Shown here piece after piece: positions 24,518 to 33,975 of a DNA stretch of 50,127 nt. Positions within the stretch are counted from its first letter, which is position 1, and each line of letters opens with the position of its first letter. The stretch is from Planctomycetota bacterium. GTDB taxonomy: Bacteria > Planctomycetota > Uabimicrobiia > Uabimicrobiales > JABWCH01. The translations under genes were made by a program, and so were the position numbers. Under the pieces are notes generated by a model. It ran no database searches. It had not been told where the DNA came from and saw nothing but the letters and a program-made list of their open reading frames with translations. The stretch is taken from NCBI GenBank assembly GCA_017993505.1, contig JAGOMP010000019.1, positions 1 to 50,127 on the forward strand, read 5' to 3'.

Positions 24518-25717
24518 TTATTTCTTTTTAATAAATTGATTTAATTTTTTCAATATTTCTTTAGGTTGTAAGACTTGTTTAAAAGTATATAAACGTGTAT
24601 GGCTAGGAATTTTTTGTTCTTGATTATCCACATTATATTTTTTTGAAACTGCTAGTAAAAAATTATAAGGCATGGTAGAAAGTTGTTGTAAACGTTTATC
24701 TAAATCAATGTTACGCCAATAACCAAAGATTTCTAAATATACAATCATATTTTTGTCAAAATGTACAAACATATAATCAGGAATAATCACTTGCCCATGT
24801 ACTGTAAGAATATTAGGTTCAGATTGTATTACCCATTCTGATTGTAAAGATTGGAATCGTTCTTGGAATACAAGTATTTCTGGCGGTTGGTACATGCCTT
24901 GGTCTGCATAATGGGAATATAATTTTTCTTTGCTAGATAATTTAAATTCTGCTTGCTTGTTTTGTTTCCATTGCAATGGTGCAGTTAGACTCCAGTTATC
25001 GCATAATAAAAGGGCTGGCAAAAATAATGCAAGTTGTAGTCCATATTTTGTCGACGATTGAAATAATGTCATGGGACCATCTAGATGAATATGGTAGCCA
25101 TTATCACCATCCTCTGTGATGGTAGGTAGAAGACGAAAAAATTTAATCGAACGAAAGAGTTGTCTATAGCGATTTTGATTTTTTTCTTTAATATCAATTT
25201 CTAATGACAATGCTTTATATAATATTCCCTGCGCAAGAGAAGTATTATATTTTTTAATCAGTTGTTGTGGCGTTGGTTCTTCAAAAGATTCTAGAATTTC
25301 ATTTTGTTTTAAATCTTGAAATAATGCTTTTTCAATTTTCTCAGGCGTTGTGTTATATTGCATTGCGACTTGTTGTAACACAGTTTGTTTTACAAAAGTC
25401 CCTTGTTTATGCATTTCTGACGAAAGTTTAAAAACAATTTGTCGAATTTCACTAGGATCTAAGTTTGTTTCTGTAACAAATGTGCAATAAGATTCTAGAA
25501 GATGAGAAAACCCTCGATAGATGATTAATTCTTTAGATTCACCTAATAATTCTTTTAAGGTATCTTGCAATTCTTCCCTTGATTTGCCAATATATTCTTT
25601 GTAGGTTTGAATCAATGTAGTTGCAATATTTAAAATATTTGTATTAGATTCTTCAATATATTGTGCATGCACAACATTGTTACGAAAAGTTGTTCGAATG
25701 AGTTCAAAGGGTAACAT
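24518..25717 (-). CDS. DUF790/Bax1-like nuclease
   Basis: 399 residues. The N-terminus MLPFELIRTTFRNNVVHAQYI and the internal YRGFSHLLE pattern match the DUF790 family. In archaea its members (Bax1) are structure-specific nucleases partnering the XPB helicase. The C-terminal PD-(D/E)xK-type core is visible: PDYMFVHF (Asp near 318), then YLEIFGYW (Glu near 333) and DLDKRLQ (Lys near 344). No XPB helicase gene is in the window. It lies 16 bp after the giant pseudopilin-like gene and 19 bp before the HTH/Zn-ribbon gene. Confidence 0.75.
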   Translation of the reverse strand: MLPFELIRTTFRNNVVHAQYIEESNTNILNIATTLIQTYKEYIGKSREELQDTLKELLGESKELIIYRGFSHLLESYCTFVTETNLDPSEIRQIVFKLSSEMHKQGTFVKQTVLQQVAMQYNTTPEKIEKALFQDLKQNEILESFEEPTPQQLIKKYNTSLAQGILYKALSLEIDIKEKNQNRYRQLFRSIKFFRLLPTITEDGDNGYHIHLDGPMTLFQSSTKYGLQLALFLPALLLCDNWSLTAPLQWKQNKQAEFKLSSKEKLYSHYADQGMYQPPEILVFQERFQSLQSEWVIQSEPNILTVHGQVIIPDYMFVHFDKNMIVYLEIFGYWRNIDLDKRLQQLSTMPYNFLLAVSKKYNVDNQEQKIPSHTRLYTFKQVLQPKEILKKLNQFIKKK

Positions 25718-25733
25718 GTTATTTTACCATATC

Positions 25734-28700
25734 TTAATGTTTTCTTTGACTTTGCCAAATACATGTATTTTGTATATATTCTACGTATATGTTTTTTACA
25801 ATATTTCTTTCTTTCCAATATCCAGAAGTATATGCAGAATGTTCATAAGGGAAATGAATGCGAAGTTCCAATGTATCTCCAAATGCTTGGATCGGATATG
25901 TTGATACTGTTTTATCTCCTGAAGTAAAAAGATAAATCCCACCTGGTTTATTTGTTGGAATCGTGTTCCAAGATGGTTTTCCATCTAATCTTGCTTGGAT
26001 CACTATAGGAACATCTTTATTTTGGAACACTTGCTCCCATTGGATCGTTTTCCAATACGATTGCCGTGCAGTTTTAGCACAATAAAAAAATGCACCTTCT
26101 CCACTTTCAGTTCTCGGTGAATATCGATTATAATATTTTGTGATAAAAGGATATATAATGGCATCTAAAGAATGTTGTACTGGTGTAGTTCCAAAAGCCC
26201 CTCGAAAGGCTCCTTTATTTTCATAATTTTTTGGCATTTTCAAAAAATCTGTATCTCGATGATGGTATCCTATAATTTCATCATCTATCATCACATGCCC
26301 TTCCATGGGAAAGTCTATAGCATTATTTATATGCACTTGATCTTCATCAGACAATAATTTTGTTTTTAAGTTACTGACAGGCATGTAAAAAATAGGATAT
26401 ACAGGTGAACCCTGTGCATGATTATGTTGCTCGGAACCACCTAAACCAAAAACAGTGCCAGAAAGCTTGTTGTTGTTATACGATAGATACGTAATATAGT
26501 CGTCCCCAATTTTACAGATACCTGCATCCTTTTCTGGCCATAATGTGTTATTTTTATTAATAGAGGATAATAACAAAGAGCTAGCTTGTTTTTGAACAAG
26601 ATTATTAAGAAAAAATAGCTCATTTTGTACAGTTTGATTTGTCTGTATCAAAGACACTTCATCTACAAGACAATCTCCCCATTTGATGGTTACGTTTTCT
26701 GCATTAGGCAAATATCCATTTGGAAATTTTTGTAAAATATCATGCACATTATATATTTTAGTAACATCTTCTTGAAAGGATACATAGGAATCATAGACCC
26801 ATTTCACTTCATTTTTTTCTTTATTATTATCCTGCAATAGAGTGACTTGGTCAAATGGACCTAACAGTCTATTATTGATTCTACAAACAGGAAATACTTT
26901 TGTTCCAATTCGATGTCCAGCATTATCAATTTTTGTATTAGCAACTCCATATACATCAAGATTGTATTGACCATCTTTTATATCATCATAGGAAATATTG
27001 ATACTTTCAAAATTTTTTAAAAGAAATATATCTTTTTCTATTTTGGAATCGTACGATATCCATTCATCATCAATTTGCAGATAATTTTTTTCTCCTACCT
27101 GAAAATTGGAATTATCCACAACATGAATGCTCATTGGAATAAAGTAAATAAGTGTGGGACTATCTGTAGCAATGATATAATTTTGAGCAGTAGAATTTCC
27201 AAATCCTCGTTTACAATCTATAAATTCATCATTTTTTTTACGATCATAATAAACATATTCTTTTTGATCGCCAAACAGAATAAGAACCACTCCTTTTAAA
27301 GGAAATTGTGATGTATCTTGGACTTTAATCTTCTTTTCTGTACTTAAAAGAGATTCTTTTCTAGATGTGTATACAGTACCACCTTTATGCAATTCACTCG
27401 CAAGAGTTGTGGCAGGTGGTAAAGGCGTTTTAAAAGAAGCTGTATATCCCCATGGTGATACCACAGCATCTTTAGGATGATTTTGAGGCCTAGTTCCTCG
27501 GGCTCCTCGGCCAGATATCTTAGCAGTATAATTTTGATACTTATCACGTACAATCAACGTTTTATCTATAATATGGCTATATTCTATGGCTTCACTACCT
27601 ATTTGAATGACACCTTCCCTATTTAATCCTGAGACATCAGTGAGAGTAATCTGTTGACTATTCATTCTGATATCATTTGCTAAACGAGAGGCACTATAGG
27701 AGAGTCCTGTATTTTTAATGCTATATCCACATTTTCCCACTGGCTTATTATCAATCCACATGGAAAGACCACCAGGGAGAGTAGAATGCCAAGCAGCAGT
27801 TACATAATACCAACCACGTTCTAATATATGCTTATGACGCAATTCTAATGCAATATTTTCTAATGTATTATCTGTGACTCGTAAAACCCACATTTGATTC
27901 ATATATTCTAAAGTAATGTTATTTTGCCATTCATTGCTATTGTTATCCTGATTTTGTTGTGCATGAATGGTAAATATTTTTTTATTGGAAGAATCTGGCA
28001 TATAAACCCAAAAACTCATGGCTCCAGGAGTCATTTGACGAAAAATAAATGGTGCCCACCGATTTTCAGATACTGTTTCAAATTTTATATTTGATTTTCC
28101 TTTGTCACCATCAAATTTATTGTCAAAAGGTTCATATTGAATAGGATAATGTACACCATAAGGAATAGATTTAATATTTCTTAAGCTAGGATAGATTCGA
28201 GTAGAATCTACGGAAATACCACAAAAATATTGGATGCCCTCCTTTGTTTTGATATCTTGTATATTGGTTTCAGGTTTATCTTCCATTCTAGTTACTATAT
28301 TTGGAAATACTATAGTACGGTAAGAAGGTAACTTTTCTTGGTATTCTAAAAAATCTTTTTGTGTTTCTATCCACCAACGTTGAGGCATAGGTGGTGCAAC
28401 CGTTGCTACACTTTGAAGTGTATAACTTGCCAAAGGAATGCCATCTGTAGAGTTTTGAACTGCAGTAGATTCTATCGTGTATGTGTTGCTATTTTTATAA
28501 ATAATAGGCGGCATGGCAGGATACGAAGGTCTATAGTATTCATCTGAAAAAATACCAGATAAACGACTTCTATAATGACCTTGTGCTAATAGTGACTTAG
28601 AAAGCATAGAAATATACGACTCTTGTAAAAGCAACGAACCATCTTCATTTACGTATTTTGCCTCTTGTGCTTGTTTTTGAATATTTTTTAAAAATTGAAA

Positions 28701-29945
28701 AAAATCATAATGTGAAAAAAGCGGTTGCGACGTTTTTGTATGCCCTATGATAGATTGACTTAATAAATTCGCTGCTTGCTCATTAATTTTATATTGTCTT
28801 CCTTTCATTAAAGCGTGCACTGTATGGAGCATTGCTGAATTGATATTAATGGGATGCATAGCAAGAACGCTAATAGATGTATTTTCGTTCACTGGGAAAG
28901 GTAATATTGTATCTAGAATAATATTATGAACAAATGTATATTCAATTTTATGAATCATGGCATACACTACTTGATTATTATTTTCAATCTTTACAGTCAT
29001 GCCTGGAGCATATAAATATGGATCTTTTATCGAAATTTTGGAAACATCCCCTTCTTTTTGTTCATCTTGTATTTGAGTGGCAAACTGCTTTTGAATCCAA
29101 AGTGGTGCATCTACTTGAGAATGTACTGTAAGAAAAGGTGCAATTTTATCATACAATTCTGGTTCAATACTATAACATAAAGCACCTATATTATAGGCAT
29201 TTGTATCTGCAATTTTCTTCAATTCTTCTACAGAACTATATGGCGTGTATTGCCCTGGTGTTCGAAGTAAACGATAACGACAGATATAATGTGCACGAGC
29301 ATCTATAACGATAGATCCTTGCCTTATAAACTGAGCTGACAAAAAATAAGGCGTATGAGAAAAAAGACCACGAGTACATTCTTGAAAAGATGTTGCTGTC
29401 TTTCTTTTATAGGAAATCAATTCACCATCTATCCATATCATACCATTTTTTTTAGGGAAAGAAACAGTAGAATCTACTTCAATCAACGTCTGATCTCTTT
29501 CTACACTTTTTGTAACAATCGCAGAACCAAAAAGATTTCCTAAAATCCAAGGAGTTGCAGTATTAATATTAATTTTTCCTTGCTCATCTTCAACATTGGA
29601 TGACCACATCTCGCCTTTTGTATTTCTCACATTCATTTTTAATTTTCGAAAAGAATCAAATGTTATATAATGTTCTTCTTCAGAGTCAAAATCTGGTGTT
29701 TTAAATACCTCATCTTGAGGAGCATACTTTTCCATAACATCTGTAGTTCGATTTAACTGCCCAATTGCATGATTTTGTATTCCTTCTGCTAATAACTTTG
29801 TTTTTGTGTGAAGTAAAGCCCTGCTAGTTTCCCTTTTTTCTGTGGTCATCATAACAGCAAAAGGCAAAGAAAATAAAAAAAGCATTCCAAGTATAGAAAC
29901 AACAGTAATGATGGCAATTCCATGTTGTCGATTTTTATAATACAT
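25734..29945 (-). CDS. Giant GspK-like minor pseudopilin fused to LamG and repeated beta modules
   Basis: 1403 residues. The N-terminus RQHGIAIITVVSILGMLFLF (6-25) resembles a type II secretion/type IV pilus prepilin leader with cleavage after G9. GspK-like features follow: GKININTATP (about 123), TPGQYTPYSSVEELKKI (about 229), and a second HPININSAM (about 364). A LamG/concanavalin-like domain spans about 630-715. At least six copies of a motif with a GxxxxDxExIxY core, often followed by RGxxGT and a His, occur near 170, 782, 885, 955, 1142 and 1218. GspK itself is about 320 residues, so this would be a pseudopilin-tipped surface protein. AAGGGA precedes the ATG. No other T2SS genes are nearby. 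Confidence 0.7.
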   Translation of the reverse strand: MYYKNRQHGIAIITVVSILGMLFLFSLPFAVMMTTEKRETSRALLHTKTKLLAEGIQNHAIGQLNRTTDVMEKYAPQDEVFKTPDFDSEEEHYITFDSFRKLKMNVRNTKGEMWSSNVEDEQGKININTATPWILGNLFGSAIVTKSVERDQTLIEVDSTVSFPKKNGMIWIDGELISYKRKTATSFQECTRGLFSHTPYFLSAQFIRQGSIVIDARAHYICRYRLLRTPGQYTPYSSVEELKKIADTNAYNIGALCYSIEPELYDKIAPFLTVHSQVDAPLWIQKQFATQIQDEQKEGDVSKISIKDPYLYAPGMTVKIENNNQVVYAMIHKIEYTFVHNIILDTILPFPVNENTSISVLAMHPININSAMLHTVHALMKGRQYKINEQAANLLSQSIIGHTKTSQPLFSHYDFFQFLKNIQKQAQEAKYVNEDGSLLLQESYISMLSKSLLAQGHYRSRLSGIFSDEYYRPSYPAMPPIIYKNSNTYTIESTAVQNSTDGIPLASYTLQSVATVAPPMPQRWWIETQKDFLEYQEKLPSYRTIVFPNIVTRMEDKPETNIQDIKTKEGIQYFCGISVDSTRIYPSLRNIKSIPYGVHYPIQYEPFDNKFDGDKGKSNIKFETVSENRWAPFIFRQMTPGAMSFWVYMPDSSNKKIFTIHAQQNQDNNSNEWQNNITLEYMNQMWVLRVTDNTLENIALELRHKHILERGWYYVTAAWHSTLPGGLSMWIDNKPVGKCGYSIKNTGLSYSASRLANDIRMNSQQITLTDVSGLNREGVIQIGSEAIEYSHIIDKTLIVRDKYQNYTAKISGRGARGTRPQNHPKDAVVSPWGYTASFKTPLPPATTLASELHKGGTVYTSRKESLLSTEKKIKVQDTSQFPLKGVVLILFGDQKEYVYYDRKKNDEFIDCKRGFGNSTAQNYIIATDSPTLIYFIPMSIHVVDNSNFQVGEKNYLQIDDEWISYDSKIEKDIFLLKNFESINISYDDIKDGQYNLDVYGVANTKIDNAGHRIGTKVFPVCRINNRLLGPFDQVTLLQDNNKEKNEVKWVYDSYVSFQEDVTKIYNVHDILQKFPNGYLPNAENVTIKWGDCLVDEVSLIQTNQTVQNELFFLNNLVQKQASSLLLSSINKNNTLWPEKDAGICKIGDDYITYLSYNNNKLSGTVFGLGGSEQHNHAQGSPVYPIFYMPVSNLKTKLLSDEDQVHINNAIDFPMEGHVMIDDEIIGYHHRDTDFLKMPKNYENKGAFRGAFGTTPVQHSLDAIIYPFITKYYNRYSPRTESGEGAFFYCAKTARQSYWKTIQWEQVFQNKDVPIVIQARLDGKPSWNTIPTNKPGGIYLFTSGDKTVSTYPIQAFGDTLELRIHFPYEHSAYTSGYWKERNIVKNIYVEYIQNTCIWQSQRKH

Positions 29946-30404
29946 AACAATCCCTTACTTTGTTACTGAAAATTTTTCACTTATATTTTTTTGCAATGTA
30001 TTAAAATAATTTTAATGGACATTAAAATTATATCATACCATCTGTAAAAAATAAAGAATGTTTCTCCTATAAATCAAGCGAATGAAAATTTTCATAAAAA
30101 AATATTACAAATATAAAGCAAACAGAAAGAAAATTTTTATACTTGATATCAAAAAAATATCAAAAATAATTAGGAAAAGAAAAATTTTTATAAATATTCA
30201 AAGAATATTTATAAATTTTTCTTTTTTTTTATATAATTTATGATAAAATATTGCATTTTTATATTTATGATTAAGTTTTAAAATATAATATAATGTATAA
30301 AAATCTTGAAATATTATATTATTTATACATTATATCTATTTCATAACTTTTTTTTAACTTTGTGTTTATTTTTTCATGTTATCTTTTTTAAGGATATTCG
30401 AAAG
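29946..30404. other. AT-rich divergent region with a hairpin before the membrane kinase
   Basis: 459 bp, almost entirely A/T. A perfect 14-bp stem ATATAATGTATAAA (30288-30301) / TTTATACATTATAT (30322-30335) lies about 70 bp before the kinase start codon. TGATAAAAT near 30240 may be an extended -10. The open frame that extends upstream of 30405 covers this hairpin and is not favoured as coding. Confidence 0.6.
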
Positions 30405-32720
30405 ATGAATACAAATAATATATACCCTGATTATATTGGTGCGTATAAGATCATAGGTCTACTGGGGGAAGGAGGAATGGGCAAAGTTTATATAGCAGAA
30501 GATCCTAATATTAAACGTCAAGTAGCCATAAAAGTAATACACTCCTCACAGACAGAATATCGTAAAAAAATTAAACAAGAAGCCATTCGAACTGCCAAAT
30601 TATCACATCCCAATATTATTAAAATTTATGAATCTAATTACACTGCACCAACTCCTTATATTGTAATGGAGTATCATTCTGGAATTACATTACAAAAATT
30701 TTTAGAGACAAATACTTGTTCCTTAAAGCAGATTTTAGACATTGCAGAAAATATTTTACGAGGGATAGAACATGCACATGCGATGAACCTTGTCCATCGT
30801 GATTTAAAACCTAGCAACATTATGATTGATCCATCTGGGGAAAACGTCAAAATTATGGATTTCGGCTTATCCAAAGATTTAAATATTACCCATTCTTCTT
30901 CAACTACGGACAATTTAGTAGGAACTGTATTATATATGTCACCAGAACAATGTCAACCACGCACAGAAACAGTCGATGAAAGAAGTGATATTTTCTCATT
31001 TGGGATTATATTTTTCGAGATGCTTACTAAGAAACACCCATTTGTAGGAACTACATTATTTGCTATTTTAGATACCATTGTTTATCAACCTGTACAATTT
31101 CCATACCCATATTCTGAACACATTCCTAAATTCATTCAAGAGATTTGTCTAAAATGTTTAGAAAAAGAAAAAGAAAATCGCTATCCAACAGCACGTGCTG
31201 TGTATTTAAGAATTCATAAATATTTACGCCAACAAAAAAAAGAAATTGCAGAAAAAGAAAAAGCTAAGAAAGAGAAAAAAAAACGTATTTCTTATCTCAT
31301 TTTCTCTTTATATTTTTTTTTGCTTTTTCTCACAATTCTCTTATTTTTTCGTATTTTTTATCTTAATAAACGTCAACATATTCGAATAGTTTATGATGTA
31401 TCAACAAAACAACATCGAAATCATAGTACCCAAAAACATGTTCCTACCTCCAAAGTTATACTAAAAATTCCAAAGCCTCACAATATCATAGATGTCTCCC
31501 AAGAAAAAGTTCTACATAATTGGGAATTCATATGGGAAAATATAGAAAAATATCCTTGGGAATACCTAGAAAAAAATATCCAAAAGATGGAAAAATACCA
31601 AAATAAAAATTCTGAATTTTATGCTGAAAAAACTAAATTTAACTATGCACAATACTTGAGAAATCCAACTAAAAATTTTCAAAATGTCATACATCCTATC
31701 AATACAGTATTACAATTAAATCCATCGAAAATTGAAATGGCTTTTAGTGGCTTGCATCATTGTTTCCTTCATGATCAAACACTAAAAGAATATAAGCAAT
31801 TTCAATCTCTTGTACAGATACGTCCAATATATAAAGAGTATTTATATGCTCAAAATTTATTAACAATTTTTAAGTCTAAGTACTATAAAAAAAATGTTCA
31901 AATTAAAAACCTAGATTTAGAAGGTCAACAATTAGAACAACAAATAACGTTACTTTGTAAAGAAAAACTTCAACATAATGAAATATCAAATTGGTACTAT
32001 TATATATTACTTTTTGAGTTATATTTTTTAAAAAACAATATGATAGAATGTGAAAAAATTCTTCCTAATATTTTTCATTGCATAGAAAACAATCCATATT
32101 GCTTATCTCAAAATTTTATTGCAACACAGACTCCTGCCAGTCCATATATAGTTTCCATGTTTTATTTAATTGAAAAATATATAAAAGATAAGCATTCACG
32201 CGAAGAATATTTAAAATTTTTATCAAAATGCTATGCTCTTCATCCATGGAATTACGGATATGATATAGCAAAAATATATGTAGATAAAGGGAATTATAGA
32301 GCTGCACTATCTTTTTTATATAATGTTCCCACTAAGGACTTAAATCAAAGAATATACTATTTGCGAATCAAATGCTATTTATATCTTCATCAATTTAAAA
32401 AAGGCATCCAAGAATGCAATGAATGTCAAAAAATAACAACATCTCCAGAAAAAGTATATCTATTCTATAGTAAATTATATATTGGGCTTCAAGATTTCAT
32501 ATCTGCCTTAGACTATTTAGAAAAAGTTAAAAGTCATCAATTTTATGCTGAAAAAACATATTTAAAATTAAAAATACTTTCATTAATAAGCATAGAAGAG
32601 AAAAAGAAGAGAAAAAAACTATTCGATAACCCTGAAAAAACATATGACTATAAGAAACTCATAAAAGAAAGTATTTTTGAAAATAAATCTTCCTCTATAT
32701 CTACACCACAAAAGAAATAA
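30405..32720 (+). CDS. Membrane-anchored Hanks-type Ser/Thr kinase with TPR-like sensor region
   Basis: 771 residues from ATG 30405, chosen because AAGGA is about 10 nt upstream and the kinase domain starts immediately (an in-frame ATG at 30306 adds only a hydrophobic low-complexity leader). The kinase domain covers about 10-280: GEGGMGKVY (21-29), VAIKV, HRDLKPSN (about 131-138), DFGLS and GTVLYMSPEQ. A charged Lys/Glu stretch leads to one membrane helix (about 296-320), and the remaining ~450 residues would be periplasmic and helical, with TPR-like repeats (RAALSFLYNVP, SALDYLEKVK). The architecture is typical of planctomycete PknB-like kinases. A terminator follows. Confidence 0.88.
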   Translation: MNTNNIYPDYIGAYKIIGLLGEGGMGKVYIAEDPNIKRQVAIKVIHSSQTEYRKKIKQEAIRTAKLSHPNIIKIYESNYTAPTPYIVMEYHSGITLQKFLETNTCSLKQILDIAENILRGIEHAHAMNLVHRDLKPSNIMIDPSGENVKIMDFGLSKDLNITHSSSTTDNLVGTVLYMSPEQCQPRTETVDERSDIFSFGIIFFEMLTKKHPFVGTTLFAILDTIVYQPVQFPYPYSEHIPKFIQEICLKCLEKEKENRYPTARAVYLRIHKYLRQQKKEIAEKEKAKKEKKKRISYLIFSLYFFLLFLTILLFFRIFYLNKRQHIRIVYDVSTKQHRNHSTQKHVPTSKVILKIPKPHNIIDVSQEKVLHNWEFIWENIEKYPWEYLEKNIQKMEKYQNKNSEFYAEKTKFNYAQYLRNPTKNFQNVIHPINTVLQLNPSKIEMAFSGLHHCFLHDQTLKEYKQFQSLVQIRPIYKEYLYAQNLLTIFKSKYYKKNVQIKNLDLEGQQLEQQITLLCKEKLQHNEISNWYYYILLFELYFLKNNMIECEKILPNIFHCIENNPYCLSQNFIATQTPASPYIVSMFYLIEKYIKDKHSREEYLKFLSKCYALHPWNYGYDIAKIYVDKGNYRAALSFLYNVPTKDLNQRIYYLRIKCYLYLHQFKKGIQECNECQKITTSPEKVYLFYSKLYIGLQDFISALDYLEKVKSHQFYAEKTYLKLKILSLISIEEKKKRKKLFDNPEKTYDYKKLIKESIFENKSSSISTPQKK

Positions 32721-32808
32721 AATTAACTTATTGTTATCTGTCTAGATTGTTAAAACATATTGTTACATTGTATTTATAAAAATAAGTTGCGTAATCATAT
32801 CTATCAAA

Positions 32809-32879
32809 AAAAAATTGAGTAATCATACTATGAACTTATAATTTTTTTATATGTTCATAGTAGATTACTCAATTTTTTT
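32809..32879. terminator. Long hairpin terminator after the kinase gene
   Basis: AAAAAATTGAGTAATC.ATACTATGAAC pairs with GTTCATAGTA.GATTACTCAATTTTTT (about 26 bp, interrupted by one mismatch or bulge), flanked by A and T runs, so it is usable in both directions. Confidence 0.8.
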
Positions 32880-32902
32880 ATTTTCAAACAATAAGAGATA
32901 CA

Positions 32903-33058
32903 TTACTCTGACACTTATGACGAGAATAGAAATGGGTAGAGATGAGCACGAAATAGGTGAGAAAATGCTTTAGAATAGTCATGAAGTATAGATAGAAAAA
33001 TATATAATATACTCAATACAATATAAGTTTTATATCAATCATTGGTGCCAGAGTAAAT
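32903..33058. other. Segment bounded by 12-bp imperfect inverted repeats
   Basis: TTACTCTGACAC at 32903-32914 is matched in inverse by GTGCCAGAGTAA near 33045-33056 (11 of 12 pairs). The ~130-bp interior is non-coding. No clear target-site duplication was seen, so a miniature element is only a possibility. Together with the flanking terminators this accounts for the 417-bp gap. Confidence 0.35.
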
Positions 33059-33065
33059 AATTTAA

Positions 33066-33097
33066 AAAGTGATCTGTATATTAGCAAATCACTTTTC
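33066..33097 (-). terminator. Terminator of the infC-rpmI-rplT operon
   Basis: AAAAGTGAT / ATCACTTTT stem downstream of rplT, with T-rich sequence after it on the minus strand. Confidence 0.7.
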
Positions 33098-33137
33098 AAG
33101 ATAATATTTATTCATATTTATTATATTAGCAAGTAAA

Positions 33138-33494
33138 TTATGCTAATTCAGCTTTTGCTATATCAACAACTTTTGTAAAGCTTGCAGGATCAGCAATTGC
33201 TAACTCAGATAAAACTTTACGATTCATGATAATGCCAGCTTTTTTAAGTGCACCCATGAATTTGCTGTAGCTAATGCCGTGTTGTTCTAAAGCAGCATTG
33301 ATACGAATGATCCAAAGTGCTCTAAAATTTCGTTTTTTGTTTTTACGACCAGTAAAAGCGTAAGCCATGGATCGGTAATATGTTTCTTTTGCTGTGCGAA
33401 AAAGTTTACTGCGTCCACCCCAATAACCTTTTACTCTTTTCATTAATCTTTTTTTACGTTTATGTCGTGCAACTGCACATGTAACTCTCGGCAT
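33138..33494 (-). CDS. rplT: Ribosomal protein bL20
   Basis: 118 residues, standard length. MPRVTCAVARHKRKKRLMKR and YWGGRSKLFRTAKE are the typical basic N-terminal extension that threads into 23S rRNA, and the globular C-terminal part (RALWIIRINAALEQHGISYS) is conserved. It assembles early in the 50S subunit. Last gene of infC-rpmI-rplT. In other bacteria L20 represses this operon post-transcriptionally. Confidence 0.97.
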   Translation of the reverse strand: MPRVTCAVARHKRKKRLMKRVKGYWGGRSKLFRTAKETYYRSMAYAFTGRKNKKRNFRALWIIRINAALEQHGISYSKFMGALKKAGIIMNRKVLSELAIADPASFTKVVDIAKAELA

Positions 33495-33528
33495 TCTAAA
33501 TACTCCTACCCTAAACTTTAGGGATAAA

Positions 33529-33723
33529 TTAACTTTGAATGGCTTCTTGATAATGCTTTACTTGTGTACGATCTATCAATACAACTTTACGCAAGCCACG
33601 TTTTCTTTTACTTGTTTTATTTGAAAGTAGGTGACGTCGACCTTGTTTATTTCTTAAAATTTTGCCTGTTTTTGTCACTCTCACACGTTTGGCAACGCTT
33701 TTATTGGTTTTGAGTTTTGGCAT
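33529..33723 (-). CDS. rpmI: Ribosomal protein bL35
   Basis: 64 residues, highly basic: MPKLKTNKSVAKRVRVTKTG, then RRHLLSNKTSKRKRGLRK, as in L35. It lies 34 bp upstream of rplT. It has its own promoter (33863-33891) in the 252-bp spacer after infC. Confidence 0.96.
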   Translation of the reverse strand: MPKLKTNKSVAKRVRVTKTGKILRNKQGRRHLLSNKTSKRKRGLRKVVLIDRTQVKHYQEAIQS

Positions 33724-33862
33724 GCTAACGTTTCCTTTTTTAACAAAATTCTAACTGGAAAAATCCATTAGTGTTCTGGCACTTGTTTTTATTATTCTAA
33801 ACTTTTTTTAACTTTATTTTATATACTATATATTATATTTATATTTGCTTAGAATATGTGCA

Positions 33863-33891
33863 ATTATCTATTATTTTAGTGAAAAAGTCAA
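33863..33891 (-). promoter_or_regulatory. Promoter of rpmI-rplT
   Basis: Minus strand -35 TTGACT (33891-33886), 17-bp spacer, -10 GATAAT (33868-33863). Nearly identical over 29 bp to the promoter at 20858-20886. Confidence 0.7.
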
Positions 33892-33910
33892 TAAAAAACT
33901 GTCTATTAAG

Positions 33911-33941
33911 AAGGAATTTCAAATGAGAAAAAGAATTCCTT
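33911..33941 (-). terminator. Hairpin between infC and rpmI (possible attenuator)
   Basis: Stem AAGGAATT (33911-33918) / AATTCCTT (33934-33941). On the minus strand a T-rich tail follows about 15 nt later, next to the rpmI promoter. It could end infC transcripts or take part in L20 feedback. Confidence 0.45.
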
Positions 33942-33975
33942 TTCCACAGAGAACTAGAGAACATGAAAAGTAGAA

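Noticed and set aside
30306..30404. N-terminal extension of the membrane kinase (33 extra residues)
   Set aside because: It spans a perfect 14-bp hairpin, is hydrophobic and A/T-driven, and the downstream ATG 30405 has a better ribosome binding site.
32903..33058. Miniature transposable element
   Set aside because: The inverted ends are short and imperfect, no target-site duplication is visible and no second copy was seen in the window, so it is kept only as a low-confidence segment.
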